Assembly (NCBI GenBank): GCA_965364735.1 | Contig: CBDTYW010000257.1 | Span: 1 to 5,188 of the forward strand | Direction of reading: 5' to 3' | Source: CBDTYW01 sp965364735 | GTDB lineage: Bacteria; Actinomycetota; Nitriliruptoria; Nitriliruptorales; Nitriliruptoraceae | DNA length: 5,188 nucleotides | In this document: piece by piece, positions 1 through 5,188 of the stretch | How positions within the stretch are numbered: the first letter of the stretch is position 1 | Layout of the letters: every line of letters starts with the position of its first letter | Program-made: the position numbers and the translations under genes | The notes under the pieces: model-generated | The model's input: only the letters and a program-made list of their open reading frames with translations | Database searches by the model: none | What the model was told of the DNA's origin: nothing

Positions 1-2
1 CC

Positions 3-974
3 CCGCCGCAGGCCTTCCACGACGCGCTCGCCGCGCGCCTGCCCCGCGACCTGCACCGCTACCCGGACCGCCCCGCCACCGCGCTGCGCGCGGCGCTGGG
101 GGACTGGCACGACCTTGACCCGACGAGGATCTGGGCGGCCAACGGCTCCAACGAGGTGCTGCTGCAGCTCTTCCAGGCCTACGGCGGACCCGGACGCAAG
201 CTGTTGCTGTCGAGCCCCGGTTACAGCGCGCACCCGCTCATCGCGAAGGTCGCGAACACCGAGGTCGTGACCTTCGACCTCGCCGAGGACTTCACGCTCG
301 ACGTCGAGCGCGCTGTGGTCGCCGTGCGCGCCCACGGGCCGACGCTCATCTGTCTCGCCAACCCGAACAACCCGGTCGGCACGCCGCTGGAGCACGACGC
401 GATCCGCGCCCTGCACGCCGCAGCTCCGGAGGCGCTCATCATCGCCGACGAGGCCTACGTCGAGTTCGGCGGCACGTCGGCTCGGGCACTGCTCGACGAG
501 CTCGACCGCCTCGTCGTCACCCGCACGTTCTCCAAGGCGTTCCGGCTCGCGGGCCTGCGGCTCGGCTACCTGCTCGCCCACGACTGGGTGATCGACGACA
601 TCCGTCGCGTCCGGCTCCCGTACCACCTCGATGCGCTCACCCAGACAGCTGGCTTGGTCGCGCTGGAGCAGCGCGACGAGATGCTCGCGCACATCGACGA
701 CGTCATCTCGGAGCGCGAGCGCATCCGCGCCGGGCTCACGGTCATGGCCGGCGTCGACGCCGTGTGGCCGTCGACCGGCAACTTCCTGCTCTTCCGCGTC
801 GCCGACGGCGCCGCGACGTTCCAGGCGCTGCTCGACGGCGGCGTCCTCGTCCGTGACTTCTCGACGCTCCCGCGCCTCGCAGGCTGCTTGCGCGTGACCG
901 TCGGCACCGCGGGTGAGAACACGACCTTCCTGAACACCCTGAGCTCCGTCCTCGACACCCAGGCCCTGACATGA
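3..974 (+). CDS. hisC: Histidinol-phosphate aminotransferase, 5' end outside window
   Basis: This is a PLP-dependent class I/II aminotransferase (fold type I) that converts imidazole-acetol phosphate to histidinol phosphate, with glutamate as amino donor, in cytoplasmic histidine synthesis. The open frame already runs at the window's left edge, with no start codon needed; 323 codons are present. Compared with the usual 350-370 residues, about 35-45 N-terminal residues are missing. Numbering from the first full codon, visible landmarks are HRYPD (18-22), the GSNEVL cofactor-phosphate segment, NPNNPVGT, the PLP-pyridine aspartate in ADEAY (D149), the Schiff-base lysine in TFSKAFRLAGLRLGY (K178), and the C-terminal LRVTVGT whose arginine binds the substrate carboxylate. 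The D-to-K spacing of 29 fits the family. The stop TGA shares bases with the hisB start (ATGA). The protein looks intact apart from the window edge. A related aminotransferase is conceivable from sequence alone, but adjacency to hisB and hisH makes HisC the firm call. Confidence 0.96.
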   Translation, partial: PPQAFHDALAARLPRDLHRYPDRPATALRAALGDWHDLDPTRIWAANGSNEVLLQLFQAYGGPGRKLLLSSPGYSAHPLIAKVANTEVVTFDLAEDFTLDVERAVVAVRAHGPTLICLANPNNPVGTPLEHDAIRALHAAAPEALIIADEAYVEFGGTSARALLDELDRLVVTRTFSKAFRLAGLRLGYLLAHDWVIDDIRRVRLPYHLDALTQTAGLVALEQRDEMLAHIDDVISERERIRAGLTVMAGVDAVWPSTGNFLLFRVADGAATFQALLDGGVLVRDFSTLPRLAGCLRVTVGTAGENTTFLNTLSSVLDTQALT

Positions 975-1564
975 CCAACCCCCGCTCCGCCACCGTCGTG
1001 CGCGGCACCAAGGAGACCAAGATCGAGGTCACCGTCGACCTCGACGGCACCGGTGTCTGCAACATCGACACGGGCATCCCGTTCTTCGACCACATGCTCG
1101 ACCAGCTCGGCCGCCACGGGCGGATCGACCTGACGATCCAGTGCGACGGCGACCTCGAGATCGACGGACACCACACCGTCGAGGACACCGGCATCGCGCT
1201 CGGCCAGGCGTTGGCCGAGGCATGGGGCGACCGCACCGGCGTCGAGCGCTTCGGTGACGCGACCGTCCCGATCGACGAGGCCTGCACGTGGGTGGCGCTT
1301 GACCTCAGCGGCCGGCCGTACCTCGTGTGGGAGGTCGAGACGGCCGTCGAGCTCGTCAACGGCACGTTCGAGACCAGCCTCGTGAAGCACTTCTGGGAGT
1401 CGGTCATCGCCAACGCCCGGATCACCCTGCAGGTCCGCAACCTCTCCGGGGACAACACCCACCACATCTTCGAGAGCGTCTTCAAGTCGATCGCGGTGGC
1501 GCTGCGCCGCGCGATCGCGGTGACCGGCACCAACCTGCCGAGCACCAAGGGCGTCCTGCAGTGA
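971..1564 (+). CDS. hisB: Imidazoleglycerol-phosphate dehydratase
   Basis: This manganese-dependent dehydratase converts imidazoleglycerol phosphate to imidazole-acetol phosphate, which HisC then uses. The 197-residue length is that of a monofunctional IGPD; there is no fused histidinol-phosphatase domain as in E. coli HisB. The two metal-binding histidine repeats are present: HHTVED at residues 67-72 and HHIFE at 164-168. Also seen are FFDHMLDQLGRHG at 38-50, the DLSGRPYL segment and the C-terminal PSTKGVL (from 190), whose lysine and serine help hold substrate phosphate. The ATG overlaps the hisC stop by four bases, indicating translational coupling; no strong Shine-Dalgarno is visible. A small difference from many relatives is TLQV where TLHV is common, which is not one of the metal ligands. 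The gene appears complete and functional. Confidence 0.97.
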   Translation: MTNPRSATVVRGTKETKIEVTVDLDGTGVCNIDTGIPFFDHMLDQLGRHGRIDLTIQCDGDLEIDGHHTVEDTGIALGQALAEAWGDRTGVERFGDATVPIDEACTWVALDLSGRPYLVWEVETAVELVNGTFETSLVKHFWESVIANARITLQVRNLSGDNTHHIFESVFKSIAVALRRAIAVTGTNLPSTKGVLQ

Positions 1565-1574
1565 CGACGCACCT

Positions 1575-2207
1575 GTGAGCGCGCTCGCCGTCGCTGTCCT
1601 CGACTACGAGGCCGGCAACGTCCGCTCCGCCCAGCGCGCCCTGCTGGCCGCGGGCGCTGACGCGCGCATCACCCAGGTCCCACAGGAGGCCGCCGCCGCC
1701 GATGCGATCGTGATCCCCGGGGTCGGCAACTTCGCGACCTGCCTTGCCCGGCTGCGTGACCACGGCCTCGAAGATCTCGTCCGCGACTGGATCGCCCGCG
1801 ACCAGCACCTCTTCGGCATCTGCGTCGGCATGCAGCTGCTCTACGACGGCTCGGACGAAGGTGACGTGCCCGGCATGGGCCTGCTCCCCGGCCGTGTCCG
1901 CCGGCTCCCTGCGAGCGCGACGGTCCCGCACATGGGCTGGGATCTCGTCACCGCCGCAGCGGGCCACGACCACGGCAGTGACCCGCTGCTGGACGGGGTC
2001 GCCGGCGAACGCGTCTACTTCGTGCACTCGTACTACGCCGAGCCGTCCGAGCCCGACCACGTCGTCGCCACGACGACCTACGGTGGCCAGACGTTCCCCT
2101 GCATCGCCCGGCACGGCAACGTCGTCGGCACCCAGTTCCACCCCGAGAAGTCCGGCGTCGTCGGGGCGCGGCTGATGTCGAACTGGGTCGACGCGCTGCG
2201 TGACTGA
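1575..2207 (+). CDS. hisH: Imidazole glycerol phosphate synthase, glutamine amidotransferase subunit
   Basis: HisH hydrolyses glutamine and channels ammonia to HisF, which makes imidazoleglycerol phosphate and AICAR from PRFAR. The 210-residue length is normal for a stand-alone class I glutaminase. The N-terminal LDYEAGNVRS (9-18) is typical of HisH. The oxyanion-strand motif PGVGNF lies at 48-53, the nucleophile is C83 in GICVGMQLL, and the other triad members are H189 and E191 in TQFHPEKSG. MGWD and YFVHSYYAE are also conserved HisH segments. I chose the GTG start ten bases after the hisB stop because the protein then begins just before the first beta strand, as usual; a GTG at 1561 is out of frame. 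HisF is not in the window and must be encoded elsewhere for this subunit to work. The 3' end overlaps the next gene by eight bases, so the two are probably co-transcribed. Confidence 0.96.
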   Translation: MSALAVAVLDYEAGNVRSAQRALLAAGADARITQVPQEAAAADAIVIPGVGNFATCLARLRDHGLEDLVRDWIARDQHLFGICVGMQLLYDGSDEGDVPGMGLLPGRVRRLPASATVPHMGWDLVTAAAGHDHGSDPLLDGVAGERVYFVHSYYAEPSEPDHVVATTTYGGQTFPCIARHGNVVGTQFHPEKSGVVGARLMSNWVDALRD

Positions 2208-3120
2208 CGAAGCGCTCCGAGCCGCCCGCGCCGAAGCGCTGAACGCATCCGCGCTGGCCGAGGCCGTCGCCGAGGCCGTGTCCGGCGCCACGATCAACCA
2301 GGCGACCGTGCTGACGGGCGGCATCGGATCGCTGCTCGACCGCATCGACCTGGCACCGCCCCATCCGCCGCTCGTGCTGCGCCGTCTGCTTCCGGAGTTC
2401 GGGGAACGCGCGTCGTCGCTGCGCGATCAAGTGCTGACCCACGCCGCGCTCAGCGGTGGCGGGCTCCCGGTCCCGCTGGTGCGCTGGTCAGACCCCGAGG
2501 GCCACGTGCTGGGCCGTCCGGCGCTGCTGATGGATCTTGCTGCCGGCGTGCCGATCGTGGGGCACCTCGACGACCCCGCCGCCCGTCGCGCGCTCGCTGA
2601 TGTCGCATCGGCCCTGCACGCGCTGGACCCCGCGGTCGTCGCGCACCTGCCGACGCGCACGACCGCGCAGGCCGTCGCGAACATCGACCGGCAGGGCCCG
2701 CTGGCCGACTCGATCGATGACGTCGCGCTCGCGCCCAACGAGGATCTCGTGATCGTCCACGGCGACCTCCACGGCGGCAACGCGATGTGGGACGGCGCGA
2801 CGATCACCGCGCTCCTCGACTGGGCCGACCCGGGCATCGCGAACCGTTGGTCGGACATCGCCTACCTCTGGATGGACACCGCGCTGGTCTGGGGCGTCGA
2901 TGCAGCCGACGACCTCGTGCAGGCCTACGAGGCGGCCGCTGGCGTCATGCGCAGCCCGGACACGTGGCATGCATGGTGCGCGGTGGCGCTGGTCCGGGCC
3001 TTGCCATCACCCGTCAAGTGGCTCGACGGCTTCCTCGGAGCGGGCCTGACCCACGTCGACGAGCAGATGCTCGACCTCCGCTTCCGCGCGATGGTCGACA
3101 CCCATCTGGGTGCTGGCTGA
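2200..3120 (+). CDS. Phosphotransferase of the APH/choline-kinase fold, substrate unknown
   Basis: This 306-residue protein is a cytoplasmic small-molecule kinase of the aminoglycoside phosphotransferase enzyme family. The Brenner motif HGDLHGGN sits at 187-194, giving catalytic D189 and N194. DWAD at 207-210 supplies the magnesium-binding D207, followed by the typical RWSDIAYLW segment. The N-terminal lobe has a glycine-rich LTGGIGS and a VLRRLLPEFG strand resembling the ACAD10/11-like branch, where arginines occupy the strand that carries the ATP lysine in true APH enzymes. There is no signal peptide. The GTG start overlaps the hisH stop by eight bases, so it is likely the last gene of the same transcript. 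Nothing in the sequence fixes the substrate, and aminoglycoside resistance should not be assumed. The location beside hisH suggests co-expression only. Another GTG at 2278 could be the start, but it would lose the opening helix. Confidence 0.88.
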   Translation: MTDEALRAARAEALNASALAEAVAEAVSGATINQATVLTGGIGSLLDRIDLAPPHPPLVLRRLLPEFGERASSLRDQVLTHAALSGGGLPVPLVRWSDPEGHVLGRPALLMDLAAGVPIVGHLDDPAARRALADVASALHALDPAVVAHLPTRTTAQAVANIDRQGPLADSIDDVALAPNEDLVIVHGDLHGGNAMWDGATITALLDWADPGIANRWSDIAYLWMDTALVWGVDAADDLVQAYEAAAGVMRSPDTWHAWCAVALVRALPSPVKWLDGFLGAGLTHVDEQMLDLRFRAMVDTHLGAG

Positions 3121-3134
3121 CCGTTGCGCGGAGG

Positions 3135-3533
3135 TCAGCTCCGGGATTTCTCGCCGGGCCGGCCCGGTCTGAGTGTGAGCTGAAGTTCGGCGGGGTCGGT
3201 CCCGCCTCGGCTGGTCACCTCGACGACAGCCGCGGTCCCGGTCTCGTCGCCGAGGTCGCGGAGCCCGTTGACGTCGATCGATTCGCTCGTGGCGCCATCG
3301 GAGACCTGGATGAACCTGGCCTGCAGCGGTCCGTCGTTGGGCACGTGGAACACCCCGAAGGTGTCGCCGGCACTGATGGCGATCGAAGCGACGACCGCGA
3401 AGTCGGGTTGGAAGATCTCGAGGACGACCAGATCCTGCTCGCGGACGGTCTCGCCCTCTTGTGTCCGCAGCGCGTCGGGCAGGTCGAACGAGAGCGTGGT
3501 CGCCGTGGTCAACTCGTCGAGGACGGACCGGGG
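3135..3533 (-). pseudogene. C-terminal half of frameshifted lipoprotein
   Basis: This frame carries protein-like sequence (133 codons from the C-run to the stop) that continues the lipoprotein encoded just upstream, but in the -1 frame. It reads PRSVLDELTT, then a long acidic, beta-strand-like stretch including VLEIFQPDFAVVASI and GDTFGVFHV, and ends with a basic GRPGEKSRS tail. It has no signal peptide and no plausible Shine-Dalgarno. The same frame stays open upstream to 3752, but there it encodes an arginine-rich shadow of the lipoprotein. The only tempting start is TTG at 3512-3510, which overlaps the upstream TGA as TTGA and would give 125 residues. I therefore favour a broken single gene over a separate one. 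I do not recognise the domain. Its stop lies 14 bases from the convergent phosphotransferase stop. Confidence 0.7.
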
Positions 3534-4150
3534 GCGGTCGAGACGTCCAGTTGTCTCAGGTTCCACGGCAGGGAATACCAGGAGTCGACCTCGTTGGAGG
3601 AGGCAGGTCGTCCGTAGTCCGGGTTGTCCTCGGTGCCGATGAGCACGTTGGTGAGCACATCGTCGCGTGAGCCGCTCTCGACGAAGTCGGCGAGTTGGTC
3701 GAACGAGTCCTGCCAGGTGTCCGGTTCCAGCCGCAGACCGTCGTCCACCCATGCGATGAAGCCGAACTCGCGGAAGACTTCCTCAGTGGCAGCCAGTGCC
3801 ACACCGGCCCGTCGTGACAGGATCAGCTCGAGGTCGGGATGGCCCGGCGAGATCGACATGACGGTGGCGGTGCGCACGAGTTCGGGATGTTCGCCGCGGA
3901 CGTGGATCAGGCGGTCGATGGTGACCGTCCTCGACTCAGCGTCGATCGTCACCTCGGCGGCAAACGGCGTTTCCTTGGACGCCAGCAGGTCCGCGAAGCT
4001 CATGTATTCGGTCGCCCGTACGTCCGTCGGCTCGTCAGGGGCGTTGGCAACAGGCCGGCGATCCTGGGTGCTCGCGCAGCCCGCTGCCAAGATGCCGACC
4101 AAGAGCACGGCTGTGCACAGCGGGCGCAGCCCGGCGCGGCGAACGATCAT
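3509..4150 (-). CDS. Putative lipoprotein of unknown function, prematurely ended by frameshift
   Basis: The product is predicted to be exported and anchored to the outer face of the membrane. The N-terminus has arginines at 4, 5 and 9, a hydrophobic segment (about 11-23) and a lipobox LAAGC with the lipidated cysteine at C25, followed by a polar, disordered-looking linker. The mature part starts near ATEYMSFADLL and alternates strand-like and acidic helical segments (for example WQDSFDQLADFVESGSRDD). I recognise no family. The ATG is well supported by AAGGAG seven bases upstream. The gene follows the exported-protein gene by 21 bases and probably shares its transcript. The frame ends after 213 residues in an uncharacteristic APGPSSTS tail. 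A one-base shift at the five-C run (3530-3534) would join residue P207 to the downstream frame and give a 338-residue lipoprotein, so this is probably the N-terminal 60% of a broken gene, or a sequencing error. Confidence 0.75.
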   Translation of the reverse strand: MIVRRAGLRPLCTAVLLVGILAAGCASTQDRRPVANAPDEPTDVRATEYMSFADLLASKETPFAAEVTIDAESRTVTIDRLIHVRGEHPELVRTATVMSISPGHPDLELILSRRAGVALAATEEVFREFGFIAWVDDGLRLEPDTWQDSFDQLADFVESGSRDDVLTNVLIGTEDNPDYGRPASSNEVDSWYSLPWNLRQLDVSTAPGPSSTS

Positions 4151-4157
4151 GGTTCAT

Positions 4158-4163
4158 CTCCTT
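4158..4163 (-). promoter_or_regulatory. Strong Shine-Dalgarno for the lipoprotein gene
   Basis: On the minus strand AAGGAG lies seven bases before the ATG at 4150-4148, an optimal match and spacing. It is the clearest ribosome-binding site in the window and fixes the lipoprotein start at the residue that begins a proper signal peptide. It sits in the 21-base gap after the upstream stop codon at 4174-4172. Confidence 0.8.
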
Positions 4164-4171
4164 GGGCCTGA

Positions 4172-4834
4172 TCACTCGTTGCCGAGGGCCACCCGGACAT
4201 CGTCGGCCTGGACGGTGTGGCTCCGTGCGGTGTTGAACTGCGCCCGCATGTCGACCGCGTACTCGTTCTGTGGATACACGCCGTCGTGGTCGTAGTTGCC
4301 GGTCGCGCACCCCGTCCACTGCGTCGTCGAGGTGGGTGGACAGGAGACCGTGGTGATGATGGTCCACGGCGTGGCGTGAGAGGCGCCGTTGTCGTTGCGA
4401 TTCGGGCTTGGGTACTCGTTGCAGCCGGTCAAGGCCGGGGTGCCCACGATGCGACGAATCAACGAGATCGATACCGCGCCGGTTGCCGATGCGTTCGTGT
4501 CTCGGGAAGCTGCCTGCGCGTGGAACGGTTCGTTGTCCTCGTAGTCGAACACGCGGGTGTCGCTGTAGATCGATCCGGAGGCGGCCGTCTTGGTGAGGTT
4601 CGCGTACCGGGGCCCGTTCGAACCGCCGCCGGAGGACGAGGTCGTGAACACGGTGTTGATCTTGTCCCACCACAGGGTTGAGTTCTCGAACGACGCGTTC
4701 GCGGTGACGGGGTTACGGACGTCGATGTCGTAGACCCATGCAGCCCAGGCGTAGTCATCGCGGGACAGTCCGCCGTTCGCGGGAAGTGATCCGGTCGGGA
4801 GCGGGCATCCGCTGGCGCCTCCGCCGGTGGGACG
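4172..4834 (-). pseudogene. C-terminal part of an uncharacterised, probably exported protein; 5' end lost at junction
   Basis: About 220 codons of protein-like sequence run to a TGA just before the lipoprotein gene. Numbering from 4834, they start near a glycine-rich PTGGGASGCPLP and include a WAAWVYDIDVRNP strand, a WWDKINTVF segment, a Ser/Gly-rich loop, and many Asn/Thr/Ser residues. There are four cysteines (10, 138, 165, 176), the last three clustered, which would suit disulfides outside the cytoplasm. Export is inferred from this composition and from the lipoprotein neighbour; no signal peptide is visible because the 5' end is absent. The frame stays open to a GTG at 5017, but upstream of about 4834 it is an Arg/Pro-rich shadow of hsdR, so that start is not credible. 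I recognise no family. It is either a remnant of a larger gene or, less likely, still expressed by read-through from hsdR. Confidence 0.6.
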
Positions 4835-5188
4835 CGGTCGACCGCTGGCGTGACGATGGCGTGCACACGTTCGTGCGTCTGCTTGGTGGGCTTGGCCAGC
4901 TGAGCGGCGACTGCGGTCGCCTCCTCGACGCGAAGGACCTGGAACTCGTCGAGTGCTGCCCGGGTGTCCCAGAGCAGGTTCGGGTCCCTGGGTGGGGCGA
5001 CGGTCTGCGTGAACCACGGCGAGAAGGCCTCGCGGATCGCCTCGGCGTCGTTGCGGAAGTCCAGCACGAATGTGCCGTCCTTGCCGGCCATGGTCCGGTT
5101 GAGCCGCGACAGGGTCTGCACAGCTGCAAGGCCGGTCAGCGTCTTGTCGACGTACATCGCGTAGAGCTTGGGCTGGTCGAACCCGGTC
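4834..5188 (-). pseudogene. hsdR: Type I restriction enzyme R subunit, internal/C-terminal helicase fragment
   Basis: HsdR is the ATP-dependent translocase and nuclease subunit of type I restriction-modification complexes. The fragment enters at the right edge already in frame (118 codons shown). It contains SF2 helicase motif V as TGFDQP (5187-5170), then KLYAMYVDK, motif VI as QTLSRLNRT (5118-5092), and the family's GTFVLDFRND segment followed by an acidic helix with FSPWF. The likeness continues through DPNLLWD, EFQVLRVEE and THERVHAIVTPAVDR, ending near 4834. Family members normally carry a further large C-terminal helical region after this point, which is missing. The frame formally runs on to a stop at 4461-4459, but that tail is Arg/Pro/Ser/Thr-rich shadow sequence. 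The protein is therefore truncated and fused out of frame to another gene. The nuclease domain, HsdM and HsdS would lie beyond the window and cannot be assessed. Confidence 0.85.

Noticed and set aside
566..2345. Long minus-strand open frames of 276-299 codons opposite hisC, hisB and hisH (566-1465, 742-1572, 1482-2345)
   Set aside because: They mirror strong coding sequence on the plus strand. Their products are rich in Arg, Ser, Val and Asp from GC-biased codons and lack recognisable motifs. Such antisense frames are common in GC-rich genes.
2200..3120. Calling the kinase an aminoglycoside-resistance enzyme
   Set aside because: Only the shared catalytic motifs are visible. The N-terminal lobe looks more like the broad ACAD10/11-like branch, and the context is biosynthetic.
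3154..3167. A 14-base perfect palindrome of C and G just past the kinase stop, as a possible terminator
   Set aside because: It has no spacer loop unless the inner bases unpair, is not followed by a T-run on either strand, and lies inside coding sequence of the lipoprotein's C-terminal half (LRPGRPG). Such GC palindromes arise by chance in this composition.
2787..3617. Plus-strand open frame of 276 codons spanning the kinase end and the lipoprotein region
   Set aside because: It overlaps the kinase out of frame and then runs antisense to the lipoprotein. The translation is Arg/Gly/Pro-rich with no domain signal.
4459..4833. Continuation of the hsdR frame to a stop at 4459 as a genuine C-terminal domain
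   Set aside because: The translation is a Thr/Arg/Pro/Ser-rich shadow, while the other minus-strand frame over the same bases is rich in varied residues and clustered Trp, Tyr and Cys typical of real protein.
4835..5017. GTG at 5017 as the true start of the exported protein
   Set aside because: The first 61 codons from this GTG lie antisense-free but out of frame within clear hsdR coding sequence, are Arg/Pro-rich, and contain no signal peptide.

Overview
The window is GC-rich DNA that fits a high-GC bacterium. The tight hisC-hisB-hisH order with overlapping stops and starts, the GTG starts and the codon use suggest Actinomycetota; a finer placement is not possible from this sequence. It divides into a plus-strand biosynthetic operon (1-3120) and a minus-strand accessory region (3135-5188). 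The two converge with only 14 bases between their stop codons.

Plus strand: hisC (5' end outside the window), hisB and hisH are three consecutive histidine genes, and hisC and hisB are translationally coupled by an ATGA overlap. HisC and HisB act late in the pathway (transamination of imidazole-acetol phosphate; dehydration of imidazoleglycerol phosphate). HisH is the glutaminase half of IGP synthase and needs HisF, which is not here. Where hisA/priA and hisF often follow, there is instead a 306-residue aminoglycoside/choline-kinase-fold phosphotransferase whose GTG start overlaps the end of hisH by 8 bases.

Minus strand, read from the right edge: a 3' portion of a type I restriction hsdR (helicase motifs V and VI are visible) stops resembling HsdR near 4834. 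It runs directly, in another frame, into the C-terminal part of an unrelated, probably exported protein of unknown family. The upstream part of that protein and the rest of hsdR are missing, so this is a gene-to-gene fusion junction left by a deletion or rearrangement, or an assembly chimera. Twenty-one bases after that protein's stop, behind a strong Shine-Dalgarno, lies a lipoprotein gene. Its frame breaks near a five-C run, and the coding sequence continues in the -1 frame. One extra C would restore a single 338-residue lipoprotein.

Overall, an intact core-metabolism operon abuts an accessory segment with two separate lesions: one fusion and one frameshift. No RNA genes, CRISPR arrays, transposases or convincing terminators were seen, and no gene-free stretch exceeds 25 bases.
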